A stretch of DNA of 64,000 nucleotides from assembly GCA_002376235.1 (NCBI GenBank), contig DFNX01000003.1, forward strand, positions 124,001 through 188,000. The letters are read 5' to 3'. The notes beneath the pieces are model-generated. The model was not told the origin of the DNA, made no database searches, and saw only the letters and a list, made by a program, of their open reading frames with translations. This document shows, piece after piece, positions 1-7,807 of this stretch (positions are counted from its first letter, which is position 1; every line of letters begins with the position of its first letter). This stretch comes from Neorhizobium sp. UBA3556 (GTDB lineage Bacteria; Pseudomonadota; Alphaproteobacteria; Rhizobiales; Rhizobiaceae). The position numbers and the translations under genes are program-made.

Positions 1-1010
1 CCCGCTTCACCACCGAAGCGGAGTGGAAGCGTACCTTCACGAGCGAACAGGGACTGCAGTTGACGCCATTGCTGGCATTGCGCGGCGACGGCTTGCGCAG
101 CACCTCGTCCAGCGCTGGCGGCTTTTATGACGGCTCGCTGGAAAATGATCCGAGCGGACGCTACATGGCGACCGCAGGCCTCGAAGCCCGTTATCCGTTC
201 CTGATCACGGCTGGCAGCAGCAGCCATATCATCGAGCCGATCGCCCAGATCTATGCTCGTCCCGACGAGCAGATGGCCGGCGGCCTGCCGAACGAAGACG
301 CGCAAAGCTTTGTCTTCGATGCGACCAGCCTGTTCGAGCGCGACAAGTTTTCCGGCTATGACCGGATCGAAGGCGGCACGCGCGCCAATATCGGCATCCG
401 TTATTCGGGTTCGTTCGACAACGGCGTCGGATTGCGCGGTATTTTCGGCCAATCCTATCAGATCGCCGGCGAAAACTCCTTCGCAAGTGCCGATCTCGTC
501 AACGCGGGTGCCAATTCCGGCCTCGAAAACGACGTGTCGGACTTCGTCGCGATGGCAGCGATCGATCTACCGCAGGGCTTCAGCTTGTCGACGAACACGC
601 GGTTCGACAAGGATACATTCGATGTCCGTCGCACCGATGTGGGCTTCGACTACAAGACGCCGCGCGTGACCGGCAAGCTGGTCTACACCAAGGTCGAGGC
701 TCAGCCGGATTACGGTTCGACGACGTCCACCAATATCCTGGAAAAGTCTATGAGCTTCCGGATCAACGAGAACTGGTCGATCGCCGGCAAGGCGACGTGG
801 GATCTCGACGAAAACGAAGTTACGCGTCGCGGTCTCGGCTTCAGCTATGCGGACGAGTGCACGATCTTCACGATCGCCTATACCGAGAAGACCGACTCGA
901 GCAAGGCGAACGACTGGAGCGTTGGCGCACGCCTGAGCTTCAGGACGCTTGGCGACGTCAACATCGGCTCGACAAACGATTACGACGAACAACAGACTTT
1001 CCGTTATTGA
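1..1010 (+). CDS. lptD: LPS-assembly protein LptD, C-terminal part (5' end outside window)
   Basis: This is the 3' end of a gene that begins before the window; the open frame runs from base 3 to a TGA at 1008-1010. LptD is the outer-membrane beta-barrel that, with LptE, inserts lipopolysaccharide into the outer leaflet. The visible part of about 335 residues has the alternating hydrophobic/polar strands of a beta-barrel, many Tyr/Phe/Gly turns (for example LEARYPFLI and DRIEGGTRANIGIRYSG), and ends in the aromatic residue Tyr, as outer-membrane barrels usually do. The TTG at 60 is an internal codon, not the start. The downstream genes surA-like, pdxA and rsmA follow in the order usual for Rhizobiales, which supports the call. 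Confidence 0.9.
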   Translation, partial: RFTTEAEWKRTFTSEQGLQLTPLLALRGDGLRSTSSSAGGFYDGSLENDPSGRYMATAGLEARYPFLITAGSSSHIIEPIAQIYARPDEQMAGGLPNEDAQSFVFDATSLFERDKFSGYDRIEGGTRANIGIRYSGSFDNGVGLRGIFGQSYQIAGENSFASADLVNAGANSGLENDVSDFVAMAAIDLPQGFSLSTNTRFDKDTFDVRRTDVGFDYKTPRVTGKLVYTKVEAQPDYGSTTSTNILEKSMSFRINENWSIAGKATWDLDENEVTRRGLGFSYADECTIFTIAYTEKTDSSKANDWSVGARLSFRTLGDVNIGSTNDYDEQQTFRY

Positions 1011-1141
1011 TCGCGCAGAATTGACGGCGTCCCCGTGGCGCCGTCATGGTTTTGCCGCAACGATTGCGCATTCGGGCACGCTTATAGTAAAAGGCGGCCC
1101 GTATGTCGCATGACTAGTCCGAGTGCAAGAGGAGTGGACTG

Positions 1142-2080
1142 ATGTTTGGAGTGATCGGAACGCGCAGGCTGGCAATCGCCATGACTGCACTGGCGGCTTC
1201 GCTCGTCATCGATCCCGTCGTGGCAGCGGCCCAGAGCAGCGGCGTGGCCGCCGTGGTCAACCGCACGCCAATCACCACCGCCGACGTCGCGCGTCGCGCG
1301 GCTTTTCTTCGCCTGCAGCGCCAGAAGGCAGATAGCAAGACGGCCCGCGAGCAGCTGATCGACGAAATGCTGAAGCGCCAGGAAATCGCCCGCGTAAAAA
1401 TGTCGGTCAGCACCGACGATGTGGATGCGTCCTTCGCCCGGTTTGCTGCCAGCAACAAGATGACGCCTGCGCAGATGGGCAAGGTGCTGGATCAGGCCGG
1501 CGTAACGGCCGACCACTTCAAGTCCTTCATCGCCGTACAGATGAGCTGGCCGCGACTGCTCAACGCCCGTTACGGTGGTGGCGGCAGCCGCATGTCGAGC
1601 CAGGAACTCGTCACGCGGATGAGAGAGAGCAAGGACAAACCGGTCACGACCGAATATTTCCTCAAGCAGATCATCTTCGTTGTGCCGGCTGCAAAGCGCA
1701 ATGCGATCCTCAACAAGCGCAAGGCGCAAGCTGAAGCGTCCCGCTCGAAGTTCCCGGGTTGCGATCAGGCCAAGGATTTCGCCGCGACGATGATGGACGT
1801 GTCTGTTCGCGATCTTGGTCGTGTGATGACGCCTAACCTGCCGGATGACTGGAAGCCGCTGGTCGAAAACGCCAAGAACGGAACGACTGCCGCCAAGGTT
1901 ACCGAACGCGGCGTCGAATTCCTTGCCATCTGCAACCAGCGTCAGGTTTCCGATGACGTTGCGGCAGAAGCCGTCTTCCGCGCCGAAGACCTCGGCAAGA
2001 CGGACAGCAGTGGCGAGAACCCCAATAACAAGAAATATCTCGACGAACTGCGCGAGAAAGCGCAGATCGACCGTCGCTGA
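1142..2080 (+). CDS. SurA-like periplasmic chaperone / peptidyl-prolyl isomerase
   Basis: The 312-residue product is a likely periplasmic chaperone for outer-membrane proteins. Residues 1-30 form a signal peptide (basic start, hydrophobic core, AAA before QSS). A SurA N-terminal domain follows at about 36-150 (VAAVVNRTPITTADVARRAAF and the REQLIDEMLKRQEIAR helix typical of this fold). The rest (about 165-290) fits a divergent parvulin-type domain, including two Cys (GCDQA and AICNQ) that could form a disulphide. The start is supported by an AGAGGAG ribosome site just upstream. It lies 131 bp after lptD and 21 bp before pdxA, so it is probably cotranscribed with them. Client LptD next door fits the known surA-lptD link. 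Prolyl isomerase activity is not certain because the parvulin part is weakly conserved. Confidence 0.85.
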   Translation: MFGVIGTRRLAIAMTALAASLVIDPVVAAAQSSGVAAVVNRTPITTADVARRAAFLRLQRQKADSKTAREQLIDEMLKRQEIARVKMSVSTDDVDASFARFAASNKMTPAQMGKVLDQAGVTADHFKSFIAVQMSWPRLLNARYGGGGSRMSSQELVTRMRESKDKPVTTEYFLKQIIFVVPAAKRNAILNKRKAQAEASRSKFPGCDQAKDFAATMMDVSVRDLGRVMTPNLPDDWKPLVENAKNGTTAAKVTERGVEFLAICNQRQVSDDVAAEAVFRAEDLGKTDSSGENPNNKKYLDELREKAQIDRR

Positions 2081-2101
2081 TCACAGCATTCCGGAGTATC
2101 C

Positions 2102-3142
2102 ATGGCGACCGATCGCCCGCTTGCATTGACCCAGGGCGATCCCGCAGGGATCGGCCCGGACATCACCTTGGCTGCATGGGCGGCGCGGCGGGAAACCGGC
2201 CTGCCGCCTTTCCTTTTCATCGGGGATCCGCTGGTCCTGAAGTCTCGAGCAGCTCTGCTCGACCTTGATGTGCCAATTCGCGAGGCTTCGCCGGAAACCG
2301 CGGTATCCGTCTTCGACAATGCAATCCCGGTGCTTCCGATTTCAGCAGGCATCGACGTCGCGGCAGGTGAACCGCATGTGGCAACCGCCCGCGGCACGAT
2401 TGCTTCGATCGAGACGGCAGTCGACCTCTCCTTTTCGGGCCGGACCTCAGCCGTTGTTACAAACCCGATCGCCAAATCGGTTCTTTATCAATCAGGCTTC
2501 AAGTTTCCCGGCCACACCGAGTTCCTTGCTCACCTGGCTTCGAACGTAACGAAGCGGTCCTATCTGCCGGTGATGATGCTCGCCGGTCCGAAACTGCGCG
2601 CCATTCCCGTCACGATCCACATCCCGCTCAAGGATGTTCCGGCGGCGCTGACGGAAGATCTGATCGTCGATACGTGCCGTATCACCAACGAGGATCTCAA
2701 GAACCGTTTTGGCATCGAGCGGCCGCGCATCGCCGTGGCAGGCATCAACCCGCATGCGGGGGAAGACGGTGCGATCGGGCTGGAGGATCAGCAAATCATC
2801 CATCCGGCGATCGTCAGGCTTCGCGAAGAAGGCCTGCATGTGTTCGGGCCGCTTCCGGCGGACACGATGTTCCATGATGAAGCACGCTCCCGCTATGACG
2901 TCGCGATCTGCATGTATCACGATCAGGCGTTGATCCCGGCAAAGGCGCTCGGCTTCGATACGTCGGTCAATGTCACGCTTGGCCTCCCCTTCATCCGCAC
3001 CTCACCCGATCACGGCACCGCCTTCGGCATCGCCGGTCAGGGTGTGGCGCGCGAGACGAGCCTCGTCGAAGCGCTGAAGCTTGCGGCACAACTCGCTACG
3101 AACATCGAGGCGTCGACACCTGCATTCGGCGTGACCGTCTGA
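2102..3142 (+). CDS. pdxA: 4-hydroxythreonine-4-phosphate dehydrogenase
   Basis: PdxA oxidises 4-phosphohydroxy-L-threonine with NAD(P)+ in the deoxyxylulose-5-phosphate-dependent route to pyridoxal phosphate. The 346-residue protein has the family hallmarks in order: the TQGDPAGIGPDI start, the metal-binding KFPGHTEFLAHL segment, the NPHAGEDG motif, and MYHDQALIPAKALGF followed by RTSPDHGTAF near the C-terminus, which contribute metal and cofactor ligands. Length is normal for the family. A GGAG site precedes ATG 2102. The TGA stop shares one base with the ATG of rsmA, so the two are translationally coupled. Confidence 0.97.
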   Translation: MATDRPLALTQGDPAGIGPDITLAAWAARRETGLPPFLFIGDPLVLKSRAALLDLDVPIREASPETAVSVFDNAIPVLPISAGIDVAAGEPHVATARGTIASIETAVDLSFSGRTSAVVTNPIAKSVLYQSGFKFPGHTEFLAHLASNVTKRSYLPVMMLAGPKLRAIPVTIHIPLKDVPAALTEDLIVDTCRITNEDLKNRFGIERPRIAVAGINPHAGEDGAIGLEDQQIIHPAIVRLREEGLHVFGPLPADTMFHDEARSRYDVAICMYHDQALIPAKALGFDTSVNVTLGLPFIRTSPDHGTAFGIAGQGVARETSLVEALKLAAQLATNIEASTPAFGVTV

Positions 3143-3987
3143 TGGCGACACTGGACGGCCTCCCCCCGCTTCGCGACGTCATCCAGCGCCATGGCCTGGA
3201 TGCGAAGAAGTCGCTTGGCCAGAATTTTCTCTTCGACCTCAATCTGACCCAGAAGATCGCCCGCTCTGCCGGTTCGCTCGAAGGTGTGACGGTGTTCGAG
3301 GTCGGGCCCGGTCCTGGCGGCCTGACGCGATCCATCCTTGCACTCGGCGCCAAGAAGGTGTTTGCCGTCGAACGCGATGCCCGGGCGCTGCCGGTGCTTG
3401 CGGAAGTATCCGACTACTATCCTGGCAAGCTCGAAGTCATCGAAGGCGATGCGCTGAAGACCGATTTCAAGACGCTTGCGGCAGAGAAGGCGGATGGTGG
3501 CCCGGTCAAGATCATCGCCAACCTGCCCTATAATGTCGGCACGCAGCTGCTCCTCAACTGGCTGCTGCCGGAAGACGGTCAATGGCCGCCCTTCTGGGAA
3601 AGCCTGACGCTGATGTTCCAGAAGGAAGTCGGCTTGCGGATCGTTGCGGACGAAGAAGACGATCATTACGGCCGTCTCGGCGTCATGTGCGGCTGGCGCA
3701 CGGATGCGCATATGGTGTTCGACGTGCCGCCGCAGGCCTTTTCACCGCCGCCGAAGGTAACCTCCACGGTGGTGCACCTGACGCCGAAGGCCAATCCCCT
3801 GCCCTGCGATGTGGCGAAGCTGGAGCGTATCACCCACGCCGCCTTCGGCCAGCGCCGCAAGATGCTGCGCCAGAGCCTCAAACCTGTTGGTGGTGAAGCG
3901 CTGCTCAACAAGGTGGGCATCGATCCGCAACGCCGCGCCGAAACGCTTTCGGTCGAGGAATTCGTCGCCTTGGCCAACGCGCTTTAA
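3142..3987 (+). CDS. rsmA: 16S rRNA (adenine1518-N6/adenine1519-N6)-dimethyltransferase
   Basis: RsmA (KsgA) dimethylates two adjacent adenines in the 3' terminal hairpin of 16S rRNA late in 30S assembly. The 281-residue protein shows the N-terminal KKSLGQNFLFD motif, the SAM-binding FEVGPGPGGLTRSIL loop at about residue 50-65, the acidic residue of motif II (VERDA), and the catalytic NLPYNVGT motif. The C-terminal helical domain includes AFGQRRKMLRQSL, typical of the family. Its ATG overlaps the pdxA stop (TGATG). The gene is convergent with the COG0523 GTPase; only 35 bp separate the two stops and I see no strong terminator there. Confidence 0.97.
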   Translation: MATLDGLPPLRDVIQRHGLDAKKSLGQNFLFDLNLTQKIARSAGSLEGVTVFEVGPGPGGLTRSILALGAKKVFAVERDARALPVLAEVSDYYPGKLEVIEGDALKTDFKTLAAEKADGGPVKIIANLPYNVGTQLLLNWLLPEDGQWPPFWESLTLMFQKEVGLRIVADEEDDHYGRLGVMCGWRTDAHMVFDVPPQAFSPPPKVTSTVVHLTPKANPLPCDVAKLERITHAAFGQRRKMLRQSLKPVGGEALLNKVGIDPQRRAETLSVEEFVALANAL

Positions 3988-4022
3988 GGCGCGCTGGCCC
4001 AAACGATCATTCCATCTTCAGC

Positions 4023-5228
4023 TCATGAGGCCTTCCGTTCCCAAATCGCGAAGGGATCAGGCAGGTTCGTCCATTTTTCCGGCGTAAACCCATCCGCCTT
4101 GATGAGGCATGCATCAAGTTCCGCCGAGATCTTTGCTTCATTCATCGGATCGGTCCCGATGAAAACAATTTCCTGCCGTCTGTCACCCCAGACCGGATCG
4201 AGATAGGGCTTCATCATCTCGGCAAATTCCGGCGTCTGCGGCCAGCGCTCCTTCGGCACAGCCGACCACCACATGCCGGTGCGCCCTGTTCGAACGAGTG
4301 CTCCGGCCTGGCTGATCTCGCCAACGAAATACGGCCGTGTCGCCAGCCAGAAAAAGCCCTTGGCACGGACGACACCCGGCCATGACCTGTCGATGAAGCG
4401 CTGGAACTTTGCCGGGTCGAACGGTTGTCTGGCGCGATAGACGAAGGAGCGAATGCCGTATTCCTCCGTCTCCGGCACATGATCCTTGAAGCCGTGCAGT
4501 TCCTTGAACCAGAGCGGATGCTCTTCCGCCTTGTCGATATCGAAGCGCCCGGTGCCCAGCACATCCTTCAGGTCCACTTGGCCGAAATCCGTCTCGATCA
4601 ATTTGGCGTCGGGATTGAGCGCCACGATGATTTTTCGCGCGGCGTCGCGTTCGTCCGGGGTCGCAGTGCCGATCTTGTTCAGCACGACCACATCGGCGAA
4701 TTCGATCTGCTCGACGAGAAGATCGACGATAGTGCGGTTATCCCCCTCGCCTGCCGTCTCGCCCCGATCGGCAAGGAAATCGGCTGAGCCGTAGTCCTTC
4801 AGGAGGTTGGCGGCATCGACGACCGTCACCATCGTATCCAGTCTCGATATGTCCGAAAGGCTCAAGCCGTTTTCATCGCGGAAATCGAAAGTAGCGGCAA
4901 CTGGTAACGGCTCGGCAATACCGGTCGATTCGATCAGCAGATAGTCGAAACGCCCCTGCTCGGCGAGTGCGCGCACCTCCTTCAGCAGATCATCGCGCAG
5001 CGTACAACAGATGCAGCCATTGGTCATTTCCACCAGCTGTTCCTCGGTGCGCGACAGATTGGCGCCGCCGTCTCGCACAAGGGCCGCGTCGATATTCACC
5101 TCACTCATATCGTTGACGATCAGCGCCACACGCATTCCCTGCCGATTGGCGAGGATGTGGTTGAGCATGGTGGTTTTTCCCGCCCCAAGGAAGCCGGAGA
5201 GCACGGTGACAGGGAGCTTGTTTTTCAT
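4023..5228 (-). CDS. COG0523 (CobW/YciC/ZigA) GTP-binding metallochaperone
   Basis: The 401-residue protein is a P-loop GTPase of the G3E family that delivers metal ions to target proteins. Visible motifs: Walker A GFLGAGKTT near the start, the metal-binding CxCC in NGCICCTLRDDLL, Walker B-like LLIESTGIAEPLPV, and the base-specificity motif LNKIG. The C-terminal CobW_C domain includes the AKGFFWLATRP segment. A longer frame reaches 5333, but ATG 5228 starts exactly at the conserved N-terminus. A Zur-type inverted repeat (5252-5274) lies 24 bp upstream of this start. Members controlled by Zur are known to act under zinc starvation, so a zinc role is favoured over a role in cobalamin synthesis, although the neighbouring B12 uptake operon leaves cobalt possible. 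Confidence 0.9.
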   Translation of the reverse strand: MKNKLPVTVLSGFLGAGKTTMLNHILANRQGMRVALIVNDMSEVNIDAALVRDGGANLSRTEEQLVEMTNGCICCTLRDDLLKEVRALAEQGRFDYLLIESTGIAEPLPVAATFDFRDENGLSLSDISRLDTMVTVVDAANLLKDYGSADFLADRGETAGEGDNRTIVDLLVEQIEFADVVVLNKIGTATPDERDAARKIIVALNPDAKLIETDFGQVDLKDVLGTGRFDIDKAEEHPLWFKELHGFKDHVPETEEYGIRSFVYRARQPFDPAKFQRFIDRSWPGVVRAKGFFWLATRPYFVGEISQAGALVRTGRTGMWWSAVPKERWPQTPEFAEMMKPYLDPVWGDRRQEIVFIGTDPMNEAKISAELDACLIKADGFTPEKWTNLPDPFAIWERKAS

Positions 5229-5251
5229 TTCAGATGTCCATTTCGATTTAG

Positions 5252-5274
5252 GTAATGTTATACTATTACGTATC
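5252..5274. promoter_or_regulatory. Zur-like operator (zinc uptake regulator box)
   Basis: The half GTAATGTTATA (5252-5262), one spacer base, and TATTACGTATC (5264-5274) form an imperfect inverted repeat. Compared with the Escherichia coli Zur consensus (11-1-11, half GAAATGTTATA), 18 of 22 positions agree by my count. It lies just upstream of the minus-strand COG0523 GTPase start. A plus-strand effect on the riboswitch operon is less likely because the aptamer begins about 100 bp further on. Confidence 0.7.
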
Positions 5275-5370
5275 CAGATGATCGAGACGCTGTCAAGCCA
5301 TCGCGTTGAAAGCACCTGATCATGCAACTTCACTGGACAAGCTTCGGCGTGTCTCCTATCAAGAGTGCGC

Positions 5371-5542
5371 TACGGTTCTGCATTCGCAGATGAAAAGGGA
5401 ACGCGGTGAGGTTTTTGACCGAGCCCGCGACTGCCCTCGCAACTGTAAGCGGCGAGCCTTTCGTCACATCCACTGGTTTTTTGACCGGGAAGGAGACGGC
5501 AAGGCGCTCGAGCCGCGAGTCAGGAGACCTGCCGTCAGCTTA
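5371..5542 (+). promoter_or_regulatory. Cobalamin (AdoCbl-type) riboswitch
   Basis: All conserved blocks of the cobalamin aptamer appear in order: AAAAGGGAACGCGGTGAGG (about 5394-5412), CCCGCGACTG, CAACTGTAAGCGGCGAGC, CCACTGG, CCGGGAAGG, and the B12 box GAGTCAGGAGACCTGCC. It sits in the leader of the substrate-binding protein operon that begins at 5696. In this family B12 binding normally lowers expression of downstream uptake genes. This identifies the downstream transporter as cobalamin- or cobalt-related. Confidence 0.95.
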
Positions 5543-5588
5543 AGGCCTAACCAATACCGGACGAGGTGTTCCGGCGGGAGAATGATAT

Positions 5589-5647
5589 GACGCAAGCGAC
5601 CCCGTCGCCCGCCATTTTGATGCAGACTGCAATCGCGGTCTTGCGTC
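5589..5647 (+). promoter_or_regulatory. Inverted repeat between riboswitch and first gene (possible expression platform)
   Basis: GACGCAAG (5589-5596) is the exact complement of CTTGCGTC (5640-5647), leaving a 43-base loop. It lies between the B12 box and the ribosome site of the first transporter gene, where an expression platform is expected. There is no U-run after it, so control of translation is more likely than termination. This is an inference from position. Confidence 0.4.
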
Positions 5648-5695
5648 GTCCTGCCTTTCATCCCGGCAAAGCCATTTCCTTCGAAAGGACAGGAC

Positions 5696-6715
5696 ATGAA
5701 ACTCGGCTTGATCGCCGCATTGTTTGCGGTTTCCACCGCAGCGCTCCCCGCAACGGCATTCGCGGCTTCGACCAGCTATCCGCTGACGGTCGAAAACTGC
5801 GGACAGAAGGTGACCTTCGATAAGGCACCAGGCAAAATCGTCTCCATCGGCCAAGGCATGACCGAGGTGCTCTATTCGCTCGGCCTTGCAGACAAGGTTG
5901 CCGGCACGGCCGTCTGGGTCGGCCCGGTCCTGCCGCAATATGTCGAGGCGAACGCAAAGATCAAACGGCTTGCCGACAACGATCCTAGCTTCGAATCCAT
6001 CGTCGGGCTTGAGCCCGATCTCGTCGCTGCCGAATTCGAATGGCATGTCGGGCCGATGGGCTCCGTCGCCAAGCGCGAACAGTTTTCCGATATCGGCGTC
6101 AACACCTATATCTCGCCGGCAGATTGCGTCGCCAAGACCAATCTCGAAGGCGGTGATGGCGTGCGCAAGGAACTGTTCACGATGGACCTGATCTATCGGG
6201 AGATCGCCGAACTCGCTGAAATCTTCGACATTCAGGATCGCGGGACCAAACTGATTGCCGACTTGAAGGCCCGTGAAGCGGCAGCCGTTGCCTCGATCAA
6301 GGGAGCAGAGGCCAAGAACCTGCCGATCGTCTTCTGGTTCTCCAGCAAGGAAACCAAGGGCGACGCCTTCATCGCCGGGAAGAACAGCGCACCGGCCTAT
6401 ATCCTGAAGACACTCGGTGCGAAGAATGTCGTGACGACAGAAGAGGAATGGCCGCTGGTCGGCTGGGAGACGATTGCCGAGGCGGATCCGGCCGTGATCG
6501 TCATCGCCACGATGGATCGCCGCCGTTACGCCGCCGATGATCCGGCGGTAAAGGTCTCCTTCCTTGAAAGCGATCCGGTCGTCAGCCAGCTCGATGCGGT
6601 GAAGAACAAGCATTTCGTGATGATGGACGCGCAGTCGATGAACCCGACGATCCGCACGATTGACGGTATCGAGACTCTCGCCAAGGGTATCCAGTCCTTC
6701 GGGCTTGCGAACTAG
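5696..6715 (+). CDS. ABC transporter substrate-binding protein (BtuF/FepB type), copy 1
   Basis: The 339-residue protein is a periplasmic binding protein of the helical-backbone class used for cobalamin, haem and siderophores. Residues 1-23 are a signal peptide ending ATAFA before ASTSYP. The mature N-terminus (YPLTVENCG, then KAPGKIVSIGQGMTEVLYSLG) is typical. The C-terminal lobe holds EEEWPLVGWETIAEADPAVIVI, the family's conserved region. Start ATG 5696 has the ribosome site AAAGGACAGGAC. It is the first gene after the cobalamin riboswitch, so vitamin B12, cobinamide or another corrinoid or metal complex is the probable ligand. A close paralogue follows after a terminator-like hairpin. Confidence 0.88.
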   Translation: MKLGLIAALFAVSTAALPATAFAASTSYPLTVENCGQKVTFDKAPGKIVSIGQGMTEVLYSLGLADKVAGTAVWVGPVLPQYVEANAKIKRLADNDPSFESIVGLEPDLVAAEFEWHVGPMGSVAKREQFSDIGVNTYISPADCVAKTNLEGGDGVRKELFTMDLIYREIAELAEIFDIQDRGTKLIADLKAREAAAVASIKGAEAKNLPIVFWFSSKETKGDAFIAGKNSAPAYILKTLGAKNVVTTEEEWPLVGWETIAEADPAVIVIATMDRRRYAADDPAVKVSFLESDPVVSQLDAVKNKHFVMMDAQSMNPTIRTIDGIETLAKGIQSFGLAN

Positions 6716-6727
6716 GCAATGCCGCCG

Positions 6728-6760
6728 ACACCGCCCGCCATCTGGCCGGGCGGTGTTTTT
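6728..6760 (+). terminator. Intrinsic terminator/attenuator between the two binding-protein genes
   Basis: A perfect 10-bp stem, ACACCGCCCG (6728-6737) with CGGGCGGTGT (6747-6756), is followed by a run of T. It lies between the stop of copy 1 and the ribosome site of copy 2. It probably lets the first binding protein be made in excess over the membrane components. Confidence 0.8.
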
Positions 6761-6793
6761 CGGCACCTCATCCGTCATCCGAAAGGACAGGAC

Positions 6794-7807
6794 ATGAAAT
6801 ACGGCCTGATCGCCGCTCTTGTTGCGCTTCCCCTCACCGCCTTCACCTCCACGGCATTCGCCGCCCGGACCGCCTATCCGTTGACGATCGAGAATTGCGG
6901 TTCGAACGTCGTCATCGACAAGGCTCCGCAACGGGCTGTGGGGCTTGGCCAGAACAGTACCGAGATTCTGCTGATGCTCGGCCTTGCCGACCGTATGGCC
7001 GGCAGCGCCATCTGGGTCTCTCCGGTTCTGCCGGAGCTTGCGGCCGATAACCAGAAGGTTCACCGTATCGCCAGCAACACGCCAAATTTCGAGGCAGTGG
7101 TGGCGCGTGAGCCGGATTTCGTTGCCGCACAGTTTCTCACCTCCGTCGGGCCGCAGGGCCGCGTCGGCACGCGCCAGCAGTTTGCCGATCTCGGCGTGCC
7201 GAGCTACGTGTCCCCCACCGACTGCGCAGTGACGGACAACAGCGTTTCCGATGGTAGCCGCAAGAAGATGTTCTCGCTGGACCTCCTCTATCAGGAGATA
7301 GACGAACTCTCGCGCATCTTCGACGTGGCGGATCGTGGCGAAAAGCTGATCGCCGAGATCAAGGCGCGCGAAGCCGCGGTACGCGCACACCTTGCCGACA
7401 AGGCGAAGGATGTCAGCCTCGTCTACTGGTTCTCCTCGCCGGACGTCACGGGCGATGCCTGGGTGGCCGGTAAGAACGGCGCATCCAGCTATATCACTCA
7501 GGCGCTCAGTGCGAAGAACATCGTGACATCAGAGCAGGAATGGCCACTTGTCGGATGGGAGGCAATCGCAGCCCAGGACCCGACCGTGATTGTCATAGGC
7601 ACGATGGATCGGCGCACACAGGGTGCCGACGACCCGGCGGTGAAAAGGAAGTTCCTCAGCACCGATCCGGTCGTCAGCAAGCTCGACGCCGTCGAGAAGG
7701 GACATATCGTCGAGATGGATGCCCAGGCGATGAACCCGACCATCCGTACTATCTCAGGCCTCGAAACCGTCGCCACATCCCTCGAAAGCTTTGGATTGCT
7801 GAAGTGA
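6794..7807 (+). CDS. ABC transporter substrate-binding protein (BtuF/FepB type), copy 2
   Basis: The 337-residue protein is a tandem paralogue of the preceding binding protein. It shares the signal peptide pattern (MKYGLIAAL against MKLGLIAAL), the mature start YPLTIENCG, the EQEWPLVGWEAIAAQDPTVIVI region, and the C-terminal MDAQAMNPTIRTI block. The bases before the start (CGAAAGGACAGGAC) nearly repeat those of copy 1, so the duplication included the translation signal. Differences are spread through the ligand-binding lobes, so the two may bind different corrinoids or complexes. Its stop overlaps the permease start (GTGA). Confidence 0.88.
   Translation: MKYGLIAALVALPLTAFTSTAFAARTAYPLTIENCGSNVVIDKAPQRAVGLGQNSTEILLMLGLADRMAGSAIWVSPVLPELAADNQKVHRIASNTPNFEAVVAREPDFVAAQFLTSVGPQGRVGTRQQFADLGVPSYVSPTDCAVTDNSVSDGSRKKMFSLDLLYQEIDELSRIFDVADRGEKLIAEIKAREAAVRAHLADKAKDVSLVYWFSSPDVTGDAWVAGKNGASSYITQALSAKNIVTSEQEWPLVGWEAIAAQDPTVIVIGTMDRRTQGADDPAVKRKFLSTDPVVSKLDAVEKGHIVEMDAQAMNPTIRTISGLETVATSLESFGLLK

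Noticed and set aside
4023..5228. Naming the GTPase cobW of cobalamin synthesis
   Set aside because: The Zur-like box points to zinc, and no cobalamin biosynthesis genes adjoin it.
5540..7390. 616-residue open frame on the minus strand across the binding-protein genes
   Set aside because: It is a shadow of two clearly recognisable plus-strand genes; composition (Arg/His/Asp-rich, no known motif) is typical of antisense frames in GC-rich DNA.
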